In this document: in pieces, positions 22,784 to 33,892 of the stretch
Layout of the letters: each line of letters begins with the position of its first letter
Numbering within the stretch: the first letter of the stretch is position 1
Source of the DNA: Serratia quinivorans
Lineage (GTDB): Bacteria; Pseudomonadota; Gammaproteobacteria; Enterobacterales; Enterobacteriaceae
NCBI RefSeq assembly: GCF_946227985.1
Contig: NZ_CAMKGL010000008.1
Span: forward strand, 1-64,000
Length of the DNA stretch: 64,000 bases
Reading direction: 5' to 3'
Made by a program: the position numbers and the translations under genes
Notes under the pieces: generated by a model
What the model was told of the DNA's origin: nothing
The model's database searches: none
Seen by the model: only the letters and a program-made list of their open reading frames with translations

Positions 22784-23416
22784 ATGGTTCTCGGCAAACC
22801 GCAAACAGACCCTACTCTCGAATGGTTCCTGTCTCATTGCCATATCCACAAATATCCATCCAAAAGTACGCTGATTCACCAAGGTGAAAAGGCCGAAACG
22901 CTTTACTACATCGTCAAAGGCTCCGTCGCGGTGCTGATTAAGGATGAAGAAGGTAAAGAGATGATCCTGTCCTACCTTAACCAGGGGGATTTCATCGGCG
23001 AGCTTGGATTATTTGAAGAAGGTCAGGAGCGTAGCGCCTGGGTTAGGGCGAAAACCGCCTGTGAAGTGGCTGAAATTTCCTATAAGAAATTCCGCCAGTT
23101 GATTCAGGTTAACCCGGACATCCTGATGCGCCTGTCAGCTCAGATGGCGAACCGTCTGCAGATCACCTCTGAGAAAGTGGGTAACCTTGCTTTCCTGGAC
23201 GTTACAGGCCGCATCGCGCAAACCCTGCTGAACCTGGCGAAACAGCCTGATGCCATGACCCACCCGGATGGTATGCAGATTAAAATTACCCGCCAGGAAA
23301 TTGGCCAGATCGTCGGTTGCTCACGTGAAACCGTGGGTCGTATTCTAAAAATGCTGGAAGATCAAAACCTGATCTCCGCCCACGGCAAAACTATTGTCGT
23401 TTACGGCACGCGTTAA
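22784..23416 (+). CDS. crp: cAMP receptor protein
   Basis: CRP is the global cAMP-dependent regulator of carbon use. The 210 residues are nearly identical to E. coli Crp as I recall it. The cyclic-nucleotide domain (residues 1-135) keeps the cAMP phosphate-binding stretch [20 protein letters not shown]. The C-terminal helix-turn-helix [20 protein letters not shown] is intact. One visible difference is MANRLQI where E. coli has MARRLQV. Confidence 0.98.
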   Translation: MVLGKPQTDPTLEWFLSHCHIHKYPSKSTLIHQGEKAETLYYIVKGSVAVLIKDEEGKEMILSYLNQGDFIGELGLFEEGQERSAWVRAKTACEVAEISYKKFRQLIQVNPDILMRLSAQMANRLQITSEKVGNLAFLDVTGRIAQTLLNLAKQPDAMTHPDGMQIKITRQEIGQIVGCSRETVGRILKMLEDQNLISAHGKTIVVYGTR

Positions 23417-23426
23417 TTACTGAAAA

Positions 23427-23456
23427 AACGGCGCGATGATTCGCGCCGTTTTTTTA
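23427..23456 (+). terminator. crp terminator
   Basis: A perfect 10-bp GC-rich stem (23427-23436 with 23441-23450) with a 4-base loop is followed by a run of T residues, 10 bases after the crp stop. Confidence 0.92.
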
Positions 23457-23470
23457 TGCCCCGAGTCATC

Positions 23471-25546
23471 ATGTGGCGCCGACTGATCTACCACCCGGAA
23501 GTTAATTACGCACTGCGGCAAACGCTGGTGCTTTGCCTGCCGGTACTGCTTGGCTTGCTGATCGGCCAACTGCAATACGGCCTGCTATTTTCTCTGGTTC
23601 CCGCCTGCTGTAACATCGCCGGGCTGGACACGCCCCACAAACGTTTTTTCAAACGCCTGATCGTCGGCGGTTCACTGTTCGCATTCAGCAGCCTGTTGCT
23701 GCAGCAAGCCCTGTTATGGCAATTACCGCTGCCGATACTGATGCTCGGCCTGGCGCTGCTGCTTGGCGTCAGCGGTGAAATCAGCCCGTTACACGCCCGT
23801 CTGCTGCCTGCTGCGCTGGTTGCCGCCATTTTCTCCCTCAGCATGGCCGGTTCAGTACCGCTTTGGCATGCGCCGCTGCTATATGTAGTCGGCACCGCCT
23901 GGTACGGGCTGTTCACCTGGTTCTGGTTCAAACTGTGGAAAGAGCAGCCGATGCGTGAGTCGCTCAATCAGCTCTATCTGGAGTTGGCGGACTACTTCGA
24001 AGCCAAATACTCACTGCTGACTCAGCATACCGATCCACAAACCGCGTTACCGCCGTTGTTGGTACGTCAGCAAAAGGTGATGGACCTGATCACCCTGCTG
24101 TATCAACAGCTAAACTTTCTGCCGCACGCCAGCAACCTCGAGCAAAAACGTCTGCAACGTACCTTTCAGGTCGCGCTGGATTTGCAGGAACACATCACCG
24201 TCAGCCTGCACCTGCCGGAAGAGGTGCAAAAACTGGTGGAACAGAGCCAGGCCGAAGCGATTATCCGCCGCAACGCACAGGTGATTGCCGGCCGGCTACG
24301 CACGGTGGCGCATGATATTCTCTACCACCAGCATTCGCAGCGCTTCAAAATGGACCCTGAACTGGCGGCATTGGAAAAAGTGGCGGCACAGCACCCGGAT
24401 AATCCGGTGGGTCAGTTCTGCTACTACCACTTCAGCCGCATCGCCCGTCTGTTGCGTACTCAGCATCCACTCTACCGGCGTGACCTGATGGCCAATCAAA
24501 ACCGCCTGCCGTTTTGGCCCGCGCTGGTCAGTTATCTGTCGTTCAAATCCAATGCCCTGCGTAATGCGGCGCGATTAGGCGTCACGCTGGCGGCGGGCAG
24601 CAGCCTGGGGATGATATTCAACCTGCCGAAACCCTACTGGATCCTGCTCACCATCATGCTGGTAAGCCAGAACGGCTACAACGCCACCCGGGTACGCATC
24701 CAGCACCGTGCGCTCGGAACCCTGGCCGGGCTGGTGATCGCCGCAGGTCTGCTGCAATTACAACTGCCCGAGGCCGAAACCCTGAGCGTGATGCTGGTGA
24801 TTACGCTGCTGGCCTATCTGGTGTCACGTAAAAACTACGGATTGGCGGTCATTGGTTTCACGGTGACGGCGGTATACACCCTGCAACTGTTGGCACTCAA
24901 CGGCACCCATTTCCTGGTGCCGCGTCTGATCGACACCCTGATTGGCTGCGTGCTGGTGTTCGGCAGTACCATCTGGCTTTGGCCGCAGTGGCAAAGCGGG
25001 CTGCTGCGCAAGAATGCCCATCAGGCGCTGGAGAACGATCAGCAGGCATTACGTCTGTTGCTGGAAGAGCAAGAACCGGATCCCAGTGCGCTGGCTTACG
25101 CACGCATGCAGGTCAATCAGGCGCACAATGCGTTATTTACCTCGCTGAATCAGGCCATGCAGGAGCCGGGCTTTGAGTCGAACTATCTGGCGGATATGCG
25201 CCTGTGGGTGACGCACAGCCAGTTTATTGTCGAGCATCTGAATGCGATGACGATTCTGGCACGCGAGCACTATATGCTGACGCCAAAACTGGCGGAGGAA
25301 TATCTGCAATCTTGCGAGATCGCGCTGCAAAGCTGTCAGCAACGGCTTGAATACGACGGCCCGAGCAGTGGCAACAGCATTATGCAGCCGCCGGATTTGC
25401 ACCCAGATATGCCGGTGACCGAAATGGAGCGCCACCTGCGGCGTATTCTTTCGCACCTGAGCGTCATGCATACCATCTCGTCATTGGCCTGGAGCCAACG
25501 CCCACACCACGGCATCTGGCTGAAACGCAAACTGCGCGATCAATAA
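23471..25546 (+). CDS. yhfK: YccS/YhfK family inner-membrane protein
   Basis: YhfK is a FUSC-type membrane protein of unknown substrate, related to aromatic-acid exporter components. I start it at MWRRLIYHPEVNYALRQT (691 residues, matching E. coli); an ATG five codons earlier falls in the crp terminator. Two blocks of about five membrane helices (residues ~15-150 and ~380-500) are each followed by a cytosolic helical domain. It converges on argD. Confidence 0.93.
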   Translation: MWRRLIYHPEVNYALRQTLVLCLPVLLGLLIGQLQYGLLFSLVPACCNIAGLDTPHKRFFKRLIVGGSLFAFSSLLLQQALLWQLPLPILMLGLALLLGVSGEISPLHARLLPAALVAAIFSLSMAGSVPLWHAPLLYVVGTAWYGLFTWFWFKLWKEQPMRESLNQLYLELADYFEAKYSLLTQHTDPQTALPPLLVRQQKVMDLITLLYQQLNFLPHASNLEQKRLQRTFQVALDLQEHITVSLHLPEEVQKLVEQSQAEAIIRRNAQVIAGRLRTVAHDILYHQHSQRFKMDPELAALEKVAAQHPDNPVGQFCYYHFSRIARLLRTQHPLYRRDLMANQNRLPFWPALVSYLSFKSNALRNAARLGVTLAAGSSLGMIFNLPKPYWILLTIMLVSQNGYNATRVRIQHRALGTLAGLVIAAGLLQLQLPEAETLSVMLVITLLAYLVSRKNYGLAVIGFTVTAVYTLQLLALNGTHFLVPRLIDTLIGCVLVFGSTIWLWPQWQSGLLRKNAHQALENDQQALRLLLEEQEPDPSALAYARMQVNQAHNALFTSLNQAMQEPGFESNYLADMRLWVTHSQFIVEHLNAMTILAREHYMLTPKLAEEYLQSCEIALQSCQQRLEYDGPSSGNSIMQPPDLHPDMPVTEMERHLRRILSHLSVMHTISSLAWSQRPHHGIWLKRKLRDQ

Positions 25547-25564
25547 GGGCGCCCTCTGGCGCCC
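25547..25564. terminator. Terminator between yhfK and argD
   Basis: A perfect 7-bp GC stem (25547-25553 with 25558-25564) and a 4-base loop lie between the convergent stops. There is no clear T-run. Confidence 0.5.
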
Positions 25565-25583
25565 TCGTCATCAATGCAACGCA

Positions 25584-26866
<1,283 letters not shown>

Positions 26867-26911
26867 CGAGAGCAAATGCAAATTTACGGTTACGCGAAAA
26901 AACCGACGGGT

Positions 26912-27038
26912 TATACCCAATAGATTTCGAGACGCAGGTCGGCGGCAAACGCGAGGATCCCGATGAGCTTACTCAGGTAAGTGATTCGGGTCCATAAGAG
27001 CAGCCAACATCCCTGCGGCTTGAAAGATGACGGATATA
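26912..27038. repeat. Dispersed palindromic repeat, copy B
   Basis: This 127-base copy starts TATACCCAATAGATTTCGAG then ACGCAGG, and ends CTGCGGCTTGAAAGATGACG then GATATA. The central GAGCTTACTCAGGTAAGTGA palindrome is present. Its right end lies one base from the pabA stop codon (27042-27040), so it forms the 3' end of the pabA reading unit, ahead of argD. Confidence 0.8.
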
Positions 27039-27039
27039 A

Positions 27040-27615
27040 TTAACTTTTAAGGAAATTATCCAACAGCTGATGCCCCTGCTCGCTAAGGATGCTCTCCGGG
27101 TGGAACTGGACCCCTTCCAGCGCCAGATAGCGGTGGCGGATCCCCATAATCTCATCGCGTACGCCGTCGCGCTCGCTCCAGGCCGTCACTTCAAAACAGT
27201 CCGGCAAAGTAGCGGCTTCAAGCACCAGCGAGTGGTAGCGGGTCACGGTCAGCGGGTTGTTCAGTCCGTGAAAAACACCGCGGTCGAGATGGCGGATCGC
27301 CGAGGTTTTTCCATGCATTACCTCGCGGGCACGCACGACCTTGGCGCCAAAAGCCTGCCCCAGTGCCTGGTGCCCCAGGCAAACACCGAGGATCGGCAGC
27401 CTGCCGGCGAAATGCCTAATGGCCGCCAGCGAGATACCGGCTTCGTTCGGGGTGCAAGGGCCAGGAGAGATCACCAAATGCTGCGGTGCCAGCCTTTCTA
27501 TATCGGCCAGTTGCAGTTCGTCGTTACGCTTCACCAACACTTCGGCGCCTAATTGGCAGAAGTACTGGTAAAGGTTATAGGTAAAAGAATCGTAGTTATC
27601 GATTAGCAGCAGCAT
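27040..27615 (-). CDS. pabA: Aminodeoxychorismate synthase glutaminase subunit
   Basis: PabA supplies ammonia to PabB to make 4-amino-4-deoxychorismate for folate. The 191 residues hold the class-I glutamine amidotransferase triad: Cys in [14 protein letters not shown], and His and Glu in [11 protein letters not shown] four-residue insertion ([11 protein letters not shown]) lengthens it slightly compared with E. coli. PabA and TrpG are close relatives; the place next to argD supports PabA. The E. coli upstream neighbour fic is absent here. Confidence 0.95.
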   Translation of the reverse strand: MLLLIDNYDSFTYNLYQYFCQLGAEVLVKRNDELQLADIERLAPQHLVISPGPCTPNEAGISLAAIRHFAGRLPILGVCLGHQALGQAFGAKVVRAREVMHGKTSAIRHLDRGVFHGLNNPLTVTRYHSLVLEAATLPDCFEVTAWSERDGVRDEIMGIRHRYLALEGVQFHPESILSEQGHQLLDNFLKS

Positions 27616-28121
27616 ACACTCTCCAATTTATTGACTTTAAAGCTATAGTGCATGCAACTTAGGGTGCCTATATGCACAAATACGGTAGAATTTTCCGAAC
27701 ATGCCTGCGTGCGTGAACTCTGCAAGTACCCGGCAGCGCTGACAAAGTGACAGCAATATACACCCAGCGCCCAGCGGGTGCGATTCCCAGTCGTTCCTCA
27801 ATTGCCCATTATGGATAAAAAACAGGTTTCCGCCCCGCGGAGCTGCCTTGGCTTCCTCCTAATGGCAGACCGCCAATGCATCTAAAATCGTAATATACGT
27901 TTAATAACGTGTGAAAAAAATTCATTGCTGATTTTGAATATTATTTGTTAACCCTCTTATTATTGCATGAGGTAGAGTCAACGTACTCAAAAAAGCGAAA
28001 GCACATTGCCATCCGGAGTTCCATACAGCGGTGTGGTTCCGCAAAAAAACCAAATATCCTCATAAAATGAATTTAATAAAATAGCTTAAATGCCTTGTAG
28101 CAATAAGATAAAAAAGTCGTA

Positions 28122-28131
28122 TACCCGGGTA
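28122..28131. repeat. Perfect 10-bp palindrome TACCCGGGTA
   Basis: TACCCGGGTA is a perfect palindrome, part of GTATACCCGGGTAC, standing in AT-rich DNA 63 bases before the LysR start. Its place just upstream of the -10 element makes it a candidate operator. Confidence 0.4.
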
Positions 28132-28140
28132 CTTACGAAA

Positions 28141-28164
28141 ATAGCCATAAGCAATGGCTATAAT
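28141..28164 (+). promoter_or_regulatory. Promoter with an overlapping inverted repeat, LysR cassette
   Basis: ATAGCCAT-AAGCA-ATGGCTAT is a perfect 8-bp inverted repeat (28141-28148 with 28154-28161). Its right arm overlaps a consensus -10 TATAAT (28159-28164), about 30 bases ahead of the LysR start codon. The -35 is poor (CGAAAA). This suggests a regulated promoter, perhaps bound by the LysR protein itself. Confidence 0.5.
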
Positions 28165-28193
28165 AAATCTATATTTCTTCCAGGTGGCCGCAT

Positions 28194-29090
28194 ATGACCT
28201 TAAAACAATTAGAAGCTTTTTACTGGTCGGCCACTCTTGGCAATTTTACTGCCGCCGCCACTCGGTTACACCTGACGCCTTCAACGCTATCAAAGCGTAT
28301 ATCGGAGCTAGAGGCTTATTTGGGCACTCGCCTTTTCGAGCGTTTGCCCCAGCGTTCGATATTGACATCTGCAGGTGAACGTCTGATAGAGCACGCGCGG
28401 CAAATTCTATTGATCGAAGCAAGAATCAAGACGGATTTGACGTCACAGTCGCAGCTCCGGGGGCGCTGCCGGCTCGGGATCAGTGAACTGGTGGCTTCGA
28501 CGTGGTTTCCCCGGTTTGTGAAGCGCGTTCAAACGCTGCACCCAGAATTGATCCTTGAGCCTCATGTCGATCTGACCGAACAGTGTGAGCGTCGTCTTGA
28601 AAAAAGCGATCTCGATTTTGCGGTGATCCCCGGCCCTTCCGTTGCGAACCAACTCATAAGCCTTGAGATTGCCACGCTGAGTTATGCCTGGATGGCCGCG
28701 CCTGATGTGTTGGCGGCAGATACGTTGCTTACTGCGAAACATTTCGCTGAGCACTCGTTGATCATGCTCGCTCCAGAAGCGCGACTCACGAGGGAGATCA
28801 ACCGATGGATGGCCGAGCAGCAGCTTAAGGTCAACCGGGCACTGACCTGCAATAGCCTTTCGGCGCTGATTGAATTGACTATCGCCGGAGTGGGGATCAG
28901 TTGTTTTCCAATCGATTACGTAGAACCGTTAGTGCGTAACGGCTACCTGGTTTTGCTCAGGTGCGAGCGAGAACTGCCACAAATCAAATATCACTTCCAA
29001 TGGAGGGATGGCGATAGCAGGGCGCTGATCGCATCACTGAAGGAACTGGTCATTGATGAACTGGATTTTCATCCTCCGTACCGTTTTTAG
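28194..29090 (+). CDS. LysR family transcriptional regulator
   Basis: The 298-residue protein has a typical LysR winged helix-turn-helix (TLKQLEAFYWSATLGNFTAAATRLHLTPSTLSKRISELEAYLG, residues 2-45) and a substrate-binding effector domain from about residue 90. It stands 63 bases upstream of the CitE-like gene in the same direction, not divergent as is more usual. It most likely controls the two genes that follow in response to an organic acid; that is inference from context. Confidence 0.9.
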   Translation: MTLKQLEAFYWSATLGNFTAAATRLHLTPSTLSKRISELEAYLGTRLFERLPQRSILTSAGERLIEHARQILLIEARIKTDLTSQSQLRGRCRLGISELVASTWFPRFVKRVQTLHPELILEPHVDLTEQCERRLEKSDLDFAVIPGPSVANQLISLEIATLSYAWMAAPDVLAADTLLTAKHFAEHSLIMLAPEARLTREINRWMAEQQLKVNRALTCNSLSALIELTIAGVGISCFPIDYVEPLVRNGYLVLLRCERELPQIKYHFQWRDGDSRALIASLKELVIDELDFHPPYRF

Positions 29091-29153
29091 TCAACCCAAC
29101 CCGTTTCCAACCATTAACGAGATGCGGCACACCCACTACCACAAGGAACATTC

Positions 29154-29873
29154 ATGAGACAACAACAGCCAGAGTGGATATCGCTGATTTACGCACCAGC
29201 CCATGATGAGCCGGCGGTGTTAAAAGCATTAGCATCGAACGCTCATGCCGTCATTTTCGACCTCGAGGATTTTGTGCCGTCGGCGCAAAAATCCGCTGCA
29301 CGCAATGCGCTGGCCTTCAATGCGCGCCAAGCCCATGAAACAGGCAAGGGCTCCATTGTAAGAATTAACCGCCGTCTTGACCTTGCGGTGGCCGACATCG
29401 AGGTTGCCGTTTGCAAAGAGGTTGATGCAATCATGATTACCAAGGCCGCGAATGCCGAGCATATTGTACTACTGGATGAATGGGTATCCGAGCTCGAAGG
29501 CCAGCGCGGGCTAGACGCTGGTCGAATCAAGTTCATCGCGATGATAGAAACAGCCGACGCGGTGGCCAACATCAAGGAAATTGCGCGCTCAACGCCGCGG
29601 ATGATTGCCATGAATATAGGTGCAGAAGACATCGCCAAAGAAATGCACATACCCAGCGACAGTCCAACGTTGTTCCACATTAAGGAAAACATGATTGTTA
29701 GCGCATTTGCCGCCGGAATTTCACCTTGGGGGCACAATGGTTCGGTGAAGACGTTCGGCAGCGGCCAAGGCTTCACAGAACTGTTGCAAAGTTCCAAGAC
29801 GCTCGGGTTCCGGAGCGCTACGTGCCTTACTGCAGACCAAGTTGAATACATCAACCTTATATATACCACTTAA
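29154..29873 (+). CDS. Divergent CitE-like aldolase/lyase-family protein
   Basis: The family (HpcH/HpaI, citrate lyase beta subunit, CLYBL) cleaves or condenses acyl-CoA thioesters in a TIM barrel. Visible motifs are VIFDLEDFVPSAQK (residues ~33-46), the substrate Arg in VRINRR, the metal Glu in AMIETADAVANIKEI, and GAEDIAKEM. At 239 residues it is shorter than usual CitE (about 290). The C-terminal signature, normally GFxGKxxIHPxQ, reads LGFRSATCLTADQVEYIN, so the conserved His-Pro is gone. It may have another substrate or be inactive. No other citrate lyase genes are present. Confidence 0.82.
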   Translation: MRQQQPEWISLIYAPAHDEPAVLKALASNAHAVIFDLEDFVPSAQKSAARNALAFNARQAHETGKGSIVRINRRLDLAVADIEVAVCKEVDAIMITKAANAEHIVLLDEWVSELEGQRGLDAGRIKFIAMIETADAVANIKEIARSTPRMIAMNIGAEDIAKEMHIPSDSPTLFHIKENMIVSAFAAGISPWGHNGSVKTFGSGQGFTELLQSSKTLGFRSATCLTADQVEYINLIYTT

Positions 29874-30063
29874 GTTAATAATAACCTTTTCAACGTTAAT
29901 TCAAAAATCGTTGCGTCCATATAAAGCCTATAAGCACCAGTCTATTTAGCATGTATTTGATATTTAAATCCGTCGCATGAATATGTGCGGCCCTCAACAG
30001 TCTGCCCACCTGGTTTTCTGTTGCTATCTTGTTCACGATACTTTGTCGTCATAGGGTGATGCT
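29874..30063. other. Gap between the CitE-like and symporter genes
   Basis: These 190 AT-rich bases hold no gene. The symporter start has a weak GGGTGATGCT leader. The gap is long for a simple operon, so the symporter may have its own promoter, but no clear hexamers were found. Confidence 0.4.
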
Positions 30064-31359
30064 ATGTCAAACTCAGAAACACTTGCACTTGCGTCTAATA
30101 AAGAATCGAAAATAAAGTCTGTATGCCGCGTTATTAGCGGTAATTTTCTGGAAATGTACGATTTCATGATTTATGGCTATTACGCCAGCGCCATTGCCAA
30201 AACATTCTTCCCGGCTGAAAGTGCATTCGCGTCATTGATGCTGTCACTGGCGGTATTTGGTTCCGGCTTTTTGGTAAGGCCACTGGGCGGTATTGTATTG
30301 GGGGCATACGTCGATCGCCATGGCCGCCGAAAAGGTTTGGTATTGACCCTGGCCCTGATGGCGCTTGGAACCTTGTTAATCGCCCTCGTTCCCGGTTATG
30401 CCACTATCGGCGCTGCTGCGCCCTTGCTGGTACTGACTGGACGCCTGCTGCAAGGATTTTCCGCTGGGGTGGAGCTAGGTGGCGTCTCTGTCTATCTCAG
30501 CGAAATCGCACCACCCGGGCGCAAAGGTTTTTATTGTGCCTGGCAATCGGCAAGCACCCAGGTAGCCGTTGTTGTCGCGGCACTGGTGGGGCTATGGATG
30601 AATTACATATTCCCGATTGAAGACATACTCGACTGGGCTTGGCGCATACCCTTCTTCCTTGGGTGCATAATAGTGCCTTTTCTGTTTCACGTACGTCGCT
30701 CACTTCAGGAAACCGATGTATTTCTGGCGAACCGGATACACCCGACGTTTCGTCAGGTGCTTAGGACGATCGGCATTCATTGGCGATTGATTGTCGCAAG
30801 TATCGGGATGTCGGTCATGACCACAGTGTCGTTTTATACTATAACCGCCTATACACCAACCTTTGGCAAGGAGGTATTGGGGCTGAGTGCGGGCACTGCG
30901 TTACTGGTCACCGCGTGCGTGGGTCTCAACAACTTCATCTGGCAACCGATAAGCGGCGCGCTTTCGGATAGGTTCGGCCGTCACAGAGTGCTGTTTGGTG
31001 CCACTGCGTTGACCCTATTTACCGCCTACCCCTTCATGCACTGGTTGGTGAGTGAACCTTCATTCGGCCGGTTATTGATGGTGGAACTGTGGCTATCGTT
31101 CTTGTATGCACTCTATAACGGTACGCTAATCATCACTCTGATCGAGCAGATGCCAGCCCAGGTCAGGACCAGCGGGTTTTCATTTGCTTATGGACTGGCT
31201 TTGGTTCTGGGCGGCTTTACTCCCGCAATTTCCACTTACTTCATCCACCTTACCGGCAATAAATCGATCCCGGGCTTGTGGATGACCCTTGCAGCCTGTT
31301 GTGCAATGGCGGCCACCTGGTGGCAATGTGTTATAAGTCGAAACCGAGCTGAAACCTGA
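30064..31359 (+). CDS. CitA/TcuC-type organic-acid:proton symporter (MFS)
   Basis: This 431-residue, 12-helix protein belongs to the metabolite:H+ symporter branch of the major facilitator superfamily. It is strikingly like the enterobacterial citrate carrier Cit[71 protein letters not shown]. Citrate or tricarballylate is the likely substrate class. It follows the CitE-like gene on the same strand, which supports a small import-and-breakdown cassette. The exact substrate is not shown by sequence. Confidence 0.9.
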   Translation: MSNSETLALASNKESKIKSVCRVISGNFLEMYDFMIYGYYASAIAKTFFPAESAFASLMLSLAVFGSGFLVRPLGGIVLGAYVDRHGRRKGLVLTLALMALGTLLIALVPGYATIGAAAPLLVLTGRLLQGFSAGVELGGVSVYLSEIAPPGRKGFYCAWQSASTQVAVVVAALVGLWMNYIFPIEDILDWAWRIPFFLGCIIVPFLFHVRRSLQETDVFLANRIHPTFRQVLRTIGIHWRLIVASIGMSVMTTVSFYTITAYTPTFGKEVLGLSAGTALLVTACVGLNNFIWQPISGALSDRFGRHRVLFGATALTLFTAYPFMHWLVSEPSFGRLLMVELWLSFLYALYNGTLIITLIEQMPAQVRTSGFSFAYGLALVLGGFTPAISTYFIHLTGNKSIPGLWMTLAACCAMAATWWQCVISRNRAET

Positions 31360-31433
31360 TTATTCCCGTGGCAGCGCTCACCACGGCTTGTAGCTAAGTG
31401 ATGGGCAGTGCCATGCATAACGCTCAGATTAAC

Positions 31434-31463
31434 CCGTCATGGGTGCCACACAGCCCATGACGG
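31434..31463. terminator. Hairpin between the symporter gene and yjgR
   Basis: A perfect 10-bp inverted repeat (31434-31443 with 31454-31463) with a 10-base loop sits between the convergent genes. No T-run adjoins it on either side, so it may be a Rho-assisted terminator or a 3' stabiliser. Confidence 0.5.
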
Positions 31464-31496
31464 CATTGCAAAAAACCTAAGGTTTCATCGGTTATC

Positions 31497-33026
31497 TTAG
31501 CGCTTGCGACCGCCCATAATCGAACCGAGCACACCGCGCAGGATCTGGCGGCCGAGATCGCGAGCCATGCTCTTGGCGGCGGTCTGGACGATGCCGTCAC
31601 GCTTGCCACCGCGCGGGCCGGTAGAGCCGAACAGGATATCGTTCAATCCGCCCATCAGGCCGCCGCCCGCCGGCTGTTGCGCCGGTGATGGTGCCTGCGG
31701 TTGCTGCCCCGACTGCGGGGCACCTACGGTAGAGAATCCCTGCGCCGATAGCTTTTCATAGGCCGATTCGCGATCGATCATATCTTCGTAACGGCCATAC
31801 AGCGGCGACTTGTTGATCGCACTGTTCAGCCCTTCCGCCCCCAGCATGCCCATTTTGGATTCCGGTGCGATAACCATCGCTCGCTCCACCACATTTGGCC
31901 GCCCTTTCTCATCCAGGAACGACACTAGCGCCTCGCCTACGCCCAATTCGGTGATCGCCGTTTCGGCATCGAAGGCCGGATTGGCACGCATGGTTTGTGC
32001 CGCAGCCTTCACCGCCTTCTGGTCACGCGGAGTAAAAGCACGCAACGCATGCTGTACGCGGTTGCCTAACTGACCCAGCACGCTGTCCGGGATATCCAGC
32101 GGGTTCTGGGTCACAAAGTAAATGCCGACGCCTTTGGAGCGGATCAGGCGCACCACCTGCTCGATTTTAGTCAGCAGTGCCGCCGGCGCATCGTTGAACA
32201 GCAGGTGTGCTTCATCAAAGAAGAACACCAGCTTCGGCTGTTCCGGGTCGCCCACCTCTGGCAGGTGTTCGAACAGTTCCGCCAGCAGCCACAGCAGGAA
32301 TACCGAATACAGCTTCGGCTGATTAATCAGTTTGTCCGCCGCCAGCAGGTTAATCATCCCGTGGCCATTGGCATCGGTTTTCATCAGGTCGTTGATGTCG
32401 AGCATCGGTTCGCCGAAGAATTGGTTGGCACCCTGCTCTTCCAGCGTTAACAGCCCGCGCTGGATAGCCCCCACCGAAGCCGAAGAAATATTGCCGTATT
32501 GCGTCTGGAACTGTTTGGCGTTGTCACCCACGTACTGCACCATGGCACGCAGATCTTTCATGTCCAGCAGCAGCAGCGCATTATCGTCGGCAATTTTGAA
32601 CACCAACTGCAGCACGCCACTTTGTACTTCGTTTAGATCCAGCAAACGGCCCAACAGCAGCGGACCCAAATCAGACAGGGTAGCGCGGATCGGGTGGCCC
32701 TTCTCACCGTAAATGTCCCACGGAATAATGGTACAGGCCTGCGGCTGCCAGTCAGTGACGCCAATGGCGGCCAAGCGTGCCTGCAGTTTCTCGGAGGGCA
32801 CGGCTTCGGCACCTATCCCCGACAGGTCACCCTTCACGTCGGACAAAAATACCGGAATGCCGATACGCGAGAATTGCTCAGCCATTTTTTGCAGCGTCAC
32901 GGTTTTACCGGTCCCGGTTGCACCGGTGATCAGACCATGGCGGTTGGCCAACGCGGGCAAGATAACCAGATCCTGTTCGGGTTTCCCGTCTTTCATCGCT
33001 TTGGCAATAATCCGTGCTTCACTCAT
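31497..33026 (-). CDS. yjgR: HerA-like ATPase YjgR (DUF853)
   Basis: YjgR is a HerA/FtsK-like P-loop ATPase of unknown physiological role. I start it at [14 protein letters not shown], giving 509 residues. Walker [14 protein letters not shown] is near residue 36 and Walker [16 protein letters not shown] near 255. An Arg-finger-like [21 protein letters not shown] segment follows. The tail has a Gln/Pro/Ala-rich linker and the family ending ([29 protein letters not shown]). In E. coli this gene lies elsewhere (near the idn/pepA region), so its place here is a local rearrangement. Confidence 0.93.
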   Translation of the reverse strand: MSEARIIAKAMKDGKPEQDLVILPALANRHGLITGATGTGKTVTLQKMAEQFSRIGIPVFLSDVKGDLSGIGAEAVPSEKLQARLAAIGVTDWQPQACTIIPWDIYGEKGHPIRATLSDLGPLLLGRLLDLNEVQSGVLQLVFKIADDNALLLLDMKDLRAMVQYVGDNAKQFQTQYGNISSASVGAIQRGLLTLEEQGANQFFGEPMLDINDLMKTDANGHGMINLLAADKLINQPKLYSVFLLWLLAELFEHLPEVGDPEQPKLVFFFDEAHLLFNDAPAALLTKIEQVVRLIRSKGVGIYFVTQNPLDIPDSVLGQLGNRVQHALRAFTPRDQKAVKAAAQTMRANPAFDAETAITELGVGEALVSFLDEKGRPNVVERAMVIAPESKMGMLGAEGLNSAINKSPLYGRYEDMIDRESAYEKLSAQGFSTVGAPQSGQQPQAPSPAQQPAGGGLMGGLNDILFGSTGPRGGKRDGIVQTAAKSMARDLGRQILRGVLGSIMGGRKR

Positions 33027-33115
33027 TTTCTTTTCCTTGGACGCTGACGTGGCGCGAAAAGCGCCAGTGGATGTCAATAAAGCTATAAGCGCGGCGTAAC
33101 CCCGTCAAGGACAAA

Positions 33116-33140
33116 CAAAAAGGGCGTCATCAAGACGCCC
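33116..33140 (-). terminator. btsSR terminator
   Basis: On the minus strand a GGGCGTC/GACGCCC hairpin (33122-33140) is followed by TTTTTGTTT (33121-33113), about 27 bases after the btsR stop. Confidence 0.85.
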
Positions 33141-33166
33141 GCAAAGCCAGGAATTTCAGAATCGCC

Positions 33167-33892
33167 CTAACCACGCAGCCCCAGCTCTTCTTTCAGCGCT
33201 TTCAGGTAGCGGCGGCTGACCGGTACCGGCTCGCCGACCGGCATGATCATTTCCGCCGCGCCGTTGTCATCAAAGCGAATCTCGCGTACCTGCTCCAGAT
33301 TAACCAGATACTGGCGGTGACAGCGCACCAGCGGCGTTCGCATTTCCAGCGTGCGCAGCGTCAGCTCGGTAAAGCACTCCATGCCGTCATTGCGGACCAC
33401 GAACACCCCACTCAGCCGTGAACGAATAGCCACCACCTCATCAAAGCGCAGCAAATAGATGCGGCTGTGGCCGGTGCAGGGAATGTATTTCAGATAGCCG
33501 GCGCTTTCATCCAGCGCAGCGATATTCTGCTGCCCGCGTTGCTGCTGCAGGCGCTGCAACGTTTTACTCAGCCGCTTCGGTTCCGCCGGCTTCAGCAGGT
33601 AGTCAAACGCATGCTCTTCAAAGGCCTGCACCGCATATTCGTCATAGGCGGTCAGAAAGACGATGTGCGGCATACGGTTGGGATCGAGCATGCCTACCAT
33701 CTCCAGCCCGGTGATGCGCGGCATCTGGATATCCAAAAACACCACGTCCGGCTGCAGACGATGGATCCCGCTGATGGCTTCTATCGCATTGGCGCATTCG
33801 CCAACAATAGAGATGCCTTCTTCCGCCTCCAGCAAATGCCGCAGGTTATCGCGCGCAGAAGGCTCATCATCGACAATCAGTACATTTAACAT
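33167..33892 (-). CDS. btsR: LytTR response regulator BtsR
   Basis: BtsR (YehT) is the regulator partner of the pyruvate sensor BtsS and in E. coli activates the pyruvate carrier gene btsT. The 241 residues hold a receiver domain with the phospho-acceptor Asp54 ([11 protein letters not shown]), the KPAE lysine, and a C-terminal LytTR DNA-binding domain ([22 protein letters not shown]). Its ATG overlaps the btsS stop by one base (TGATG). No btsT lies in the window. Confidence 0.94.
   Translation of the reverse strand: MLNVLIVDDEPSARDNLRHLLEAEEGISIVGECANAIEAISGIHRLQPDVVFLDIQMPRITGLEMVGMLDPNRMPHIVFLTAYDEYAVQAFEEHAFDYLLKPAEPKRLSKTLQRLQQQRGQQNIAALDESAGYLKYIPCTGHSRIYLLRFDEVVAIRSRLSGVFVVRNDGMECFTELTLRTLEMRTPLVRCHRQYLVNLEQVREIRFDDNGAAEMIMPVGEPVPVSRRYLKALKEELGLRG

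Larger units (their letters stand above)
27616..28193. other. Long AT-rich gap upstream of the LysR gene
   Basis: This 578-base stretch has no credible gene. The last 300 bases are clearly more AT-rich than the neighbours. It covers the pabA promoter side and the control region of the LysR cassette. No remnant of fic or yhfG was recognised by eye. The inverted repeats at 28122-28131 and 28141-28161 are listed separately. Confidence 0.6.
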
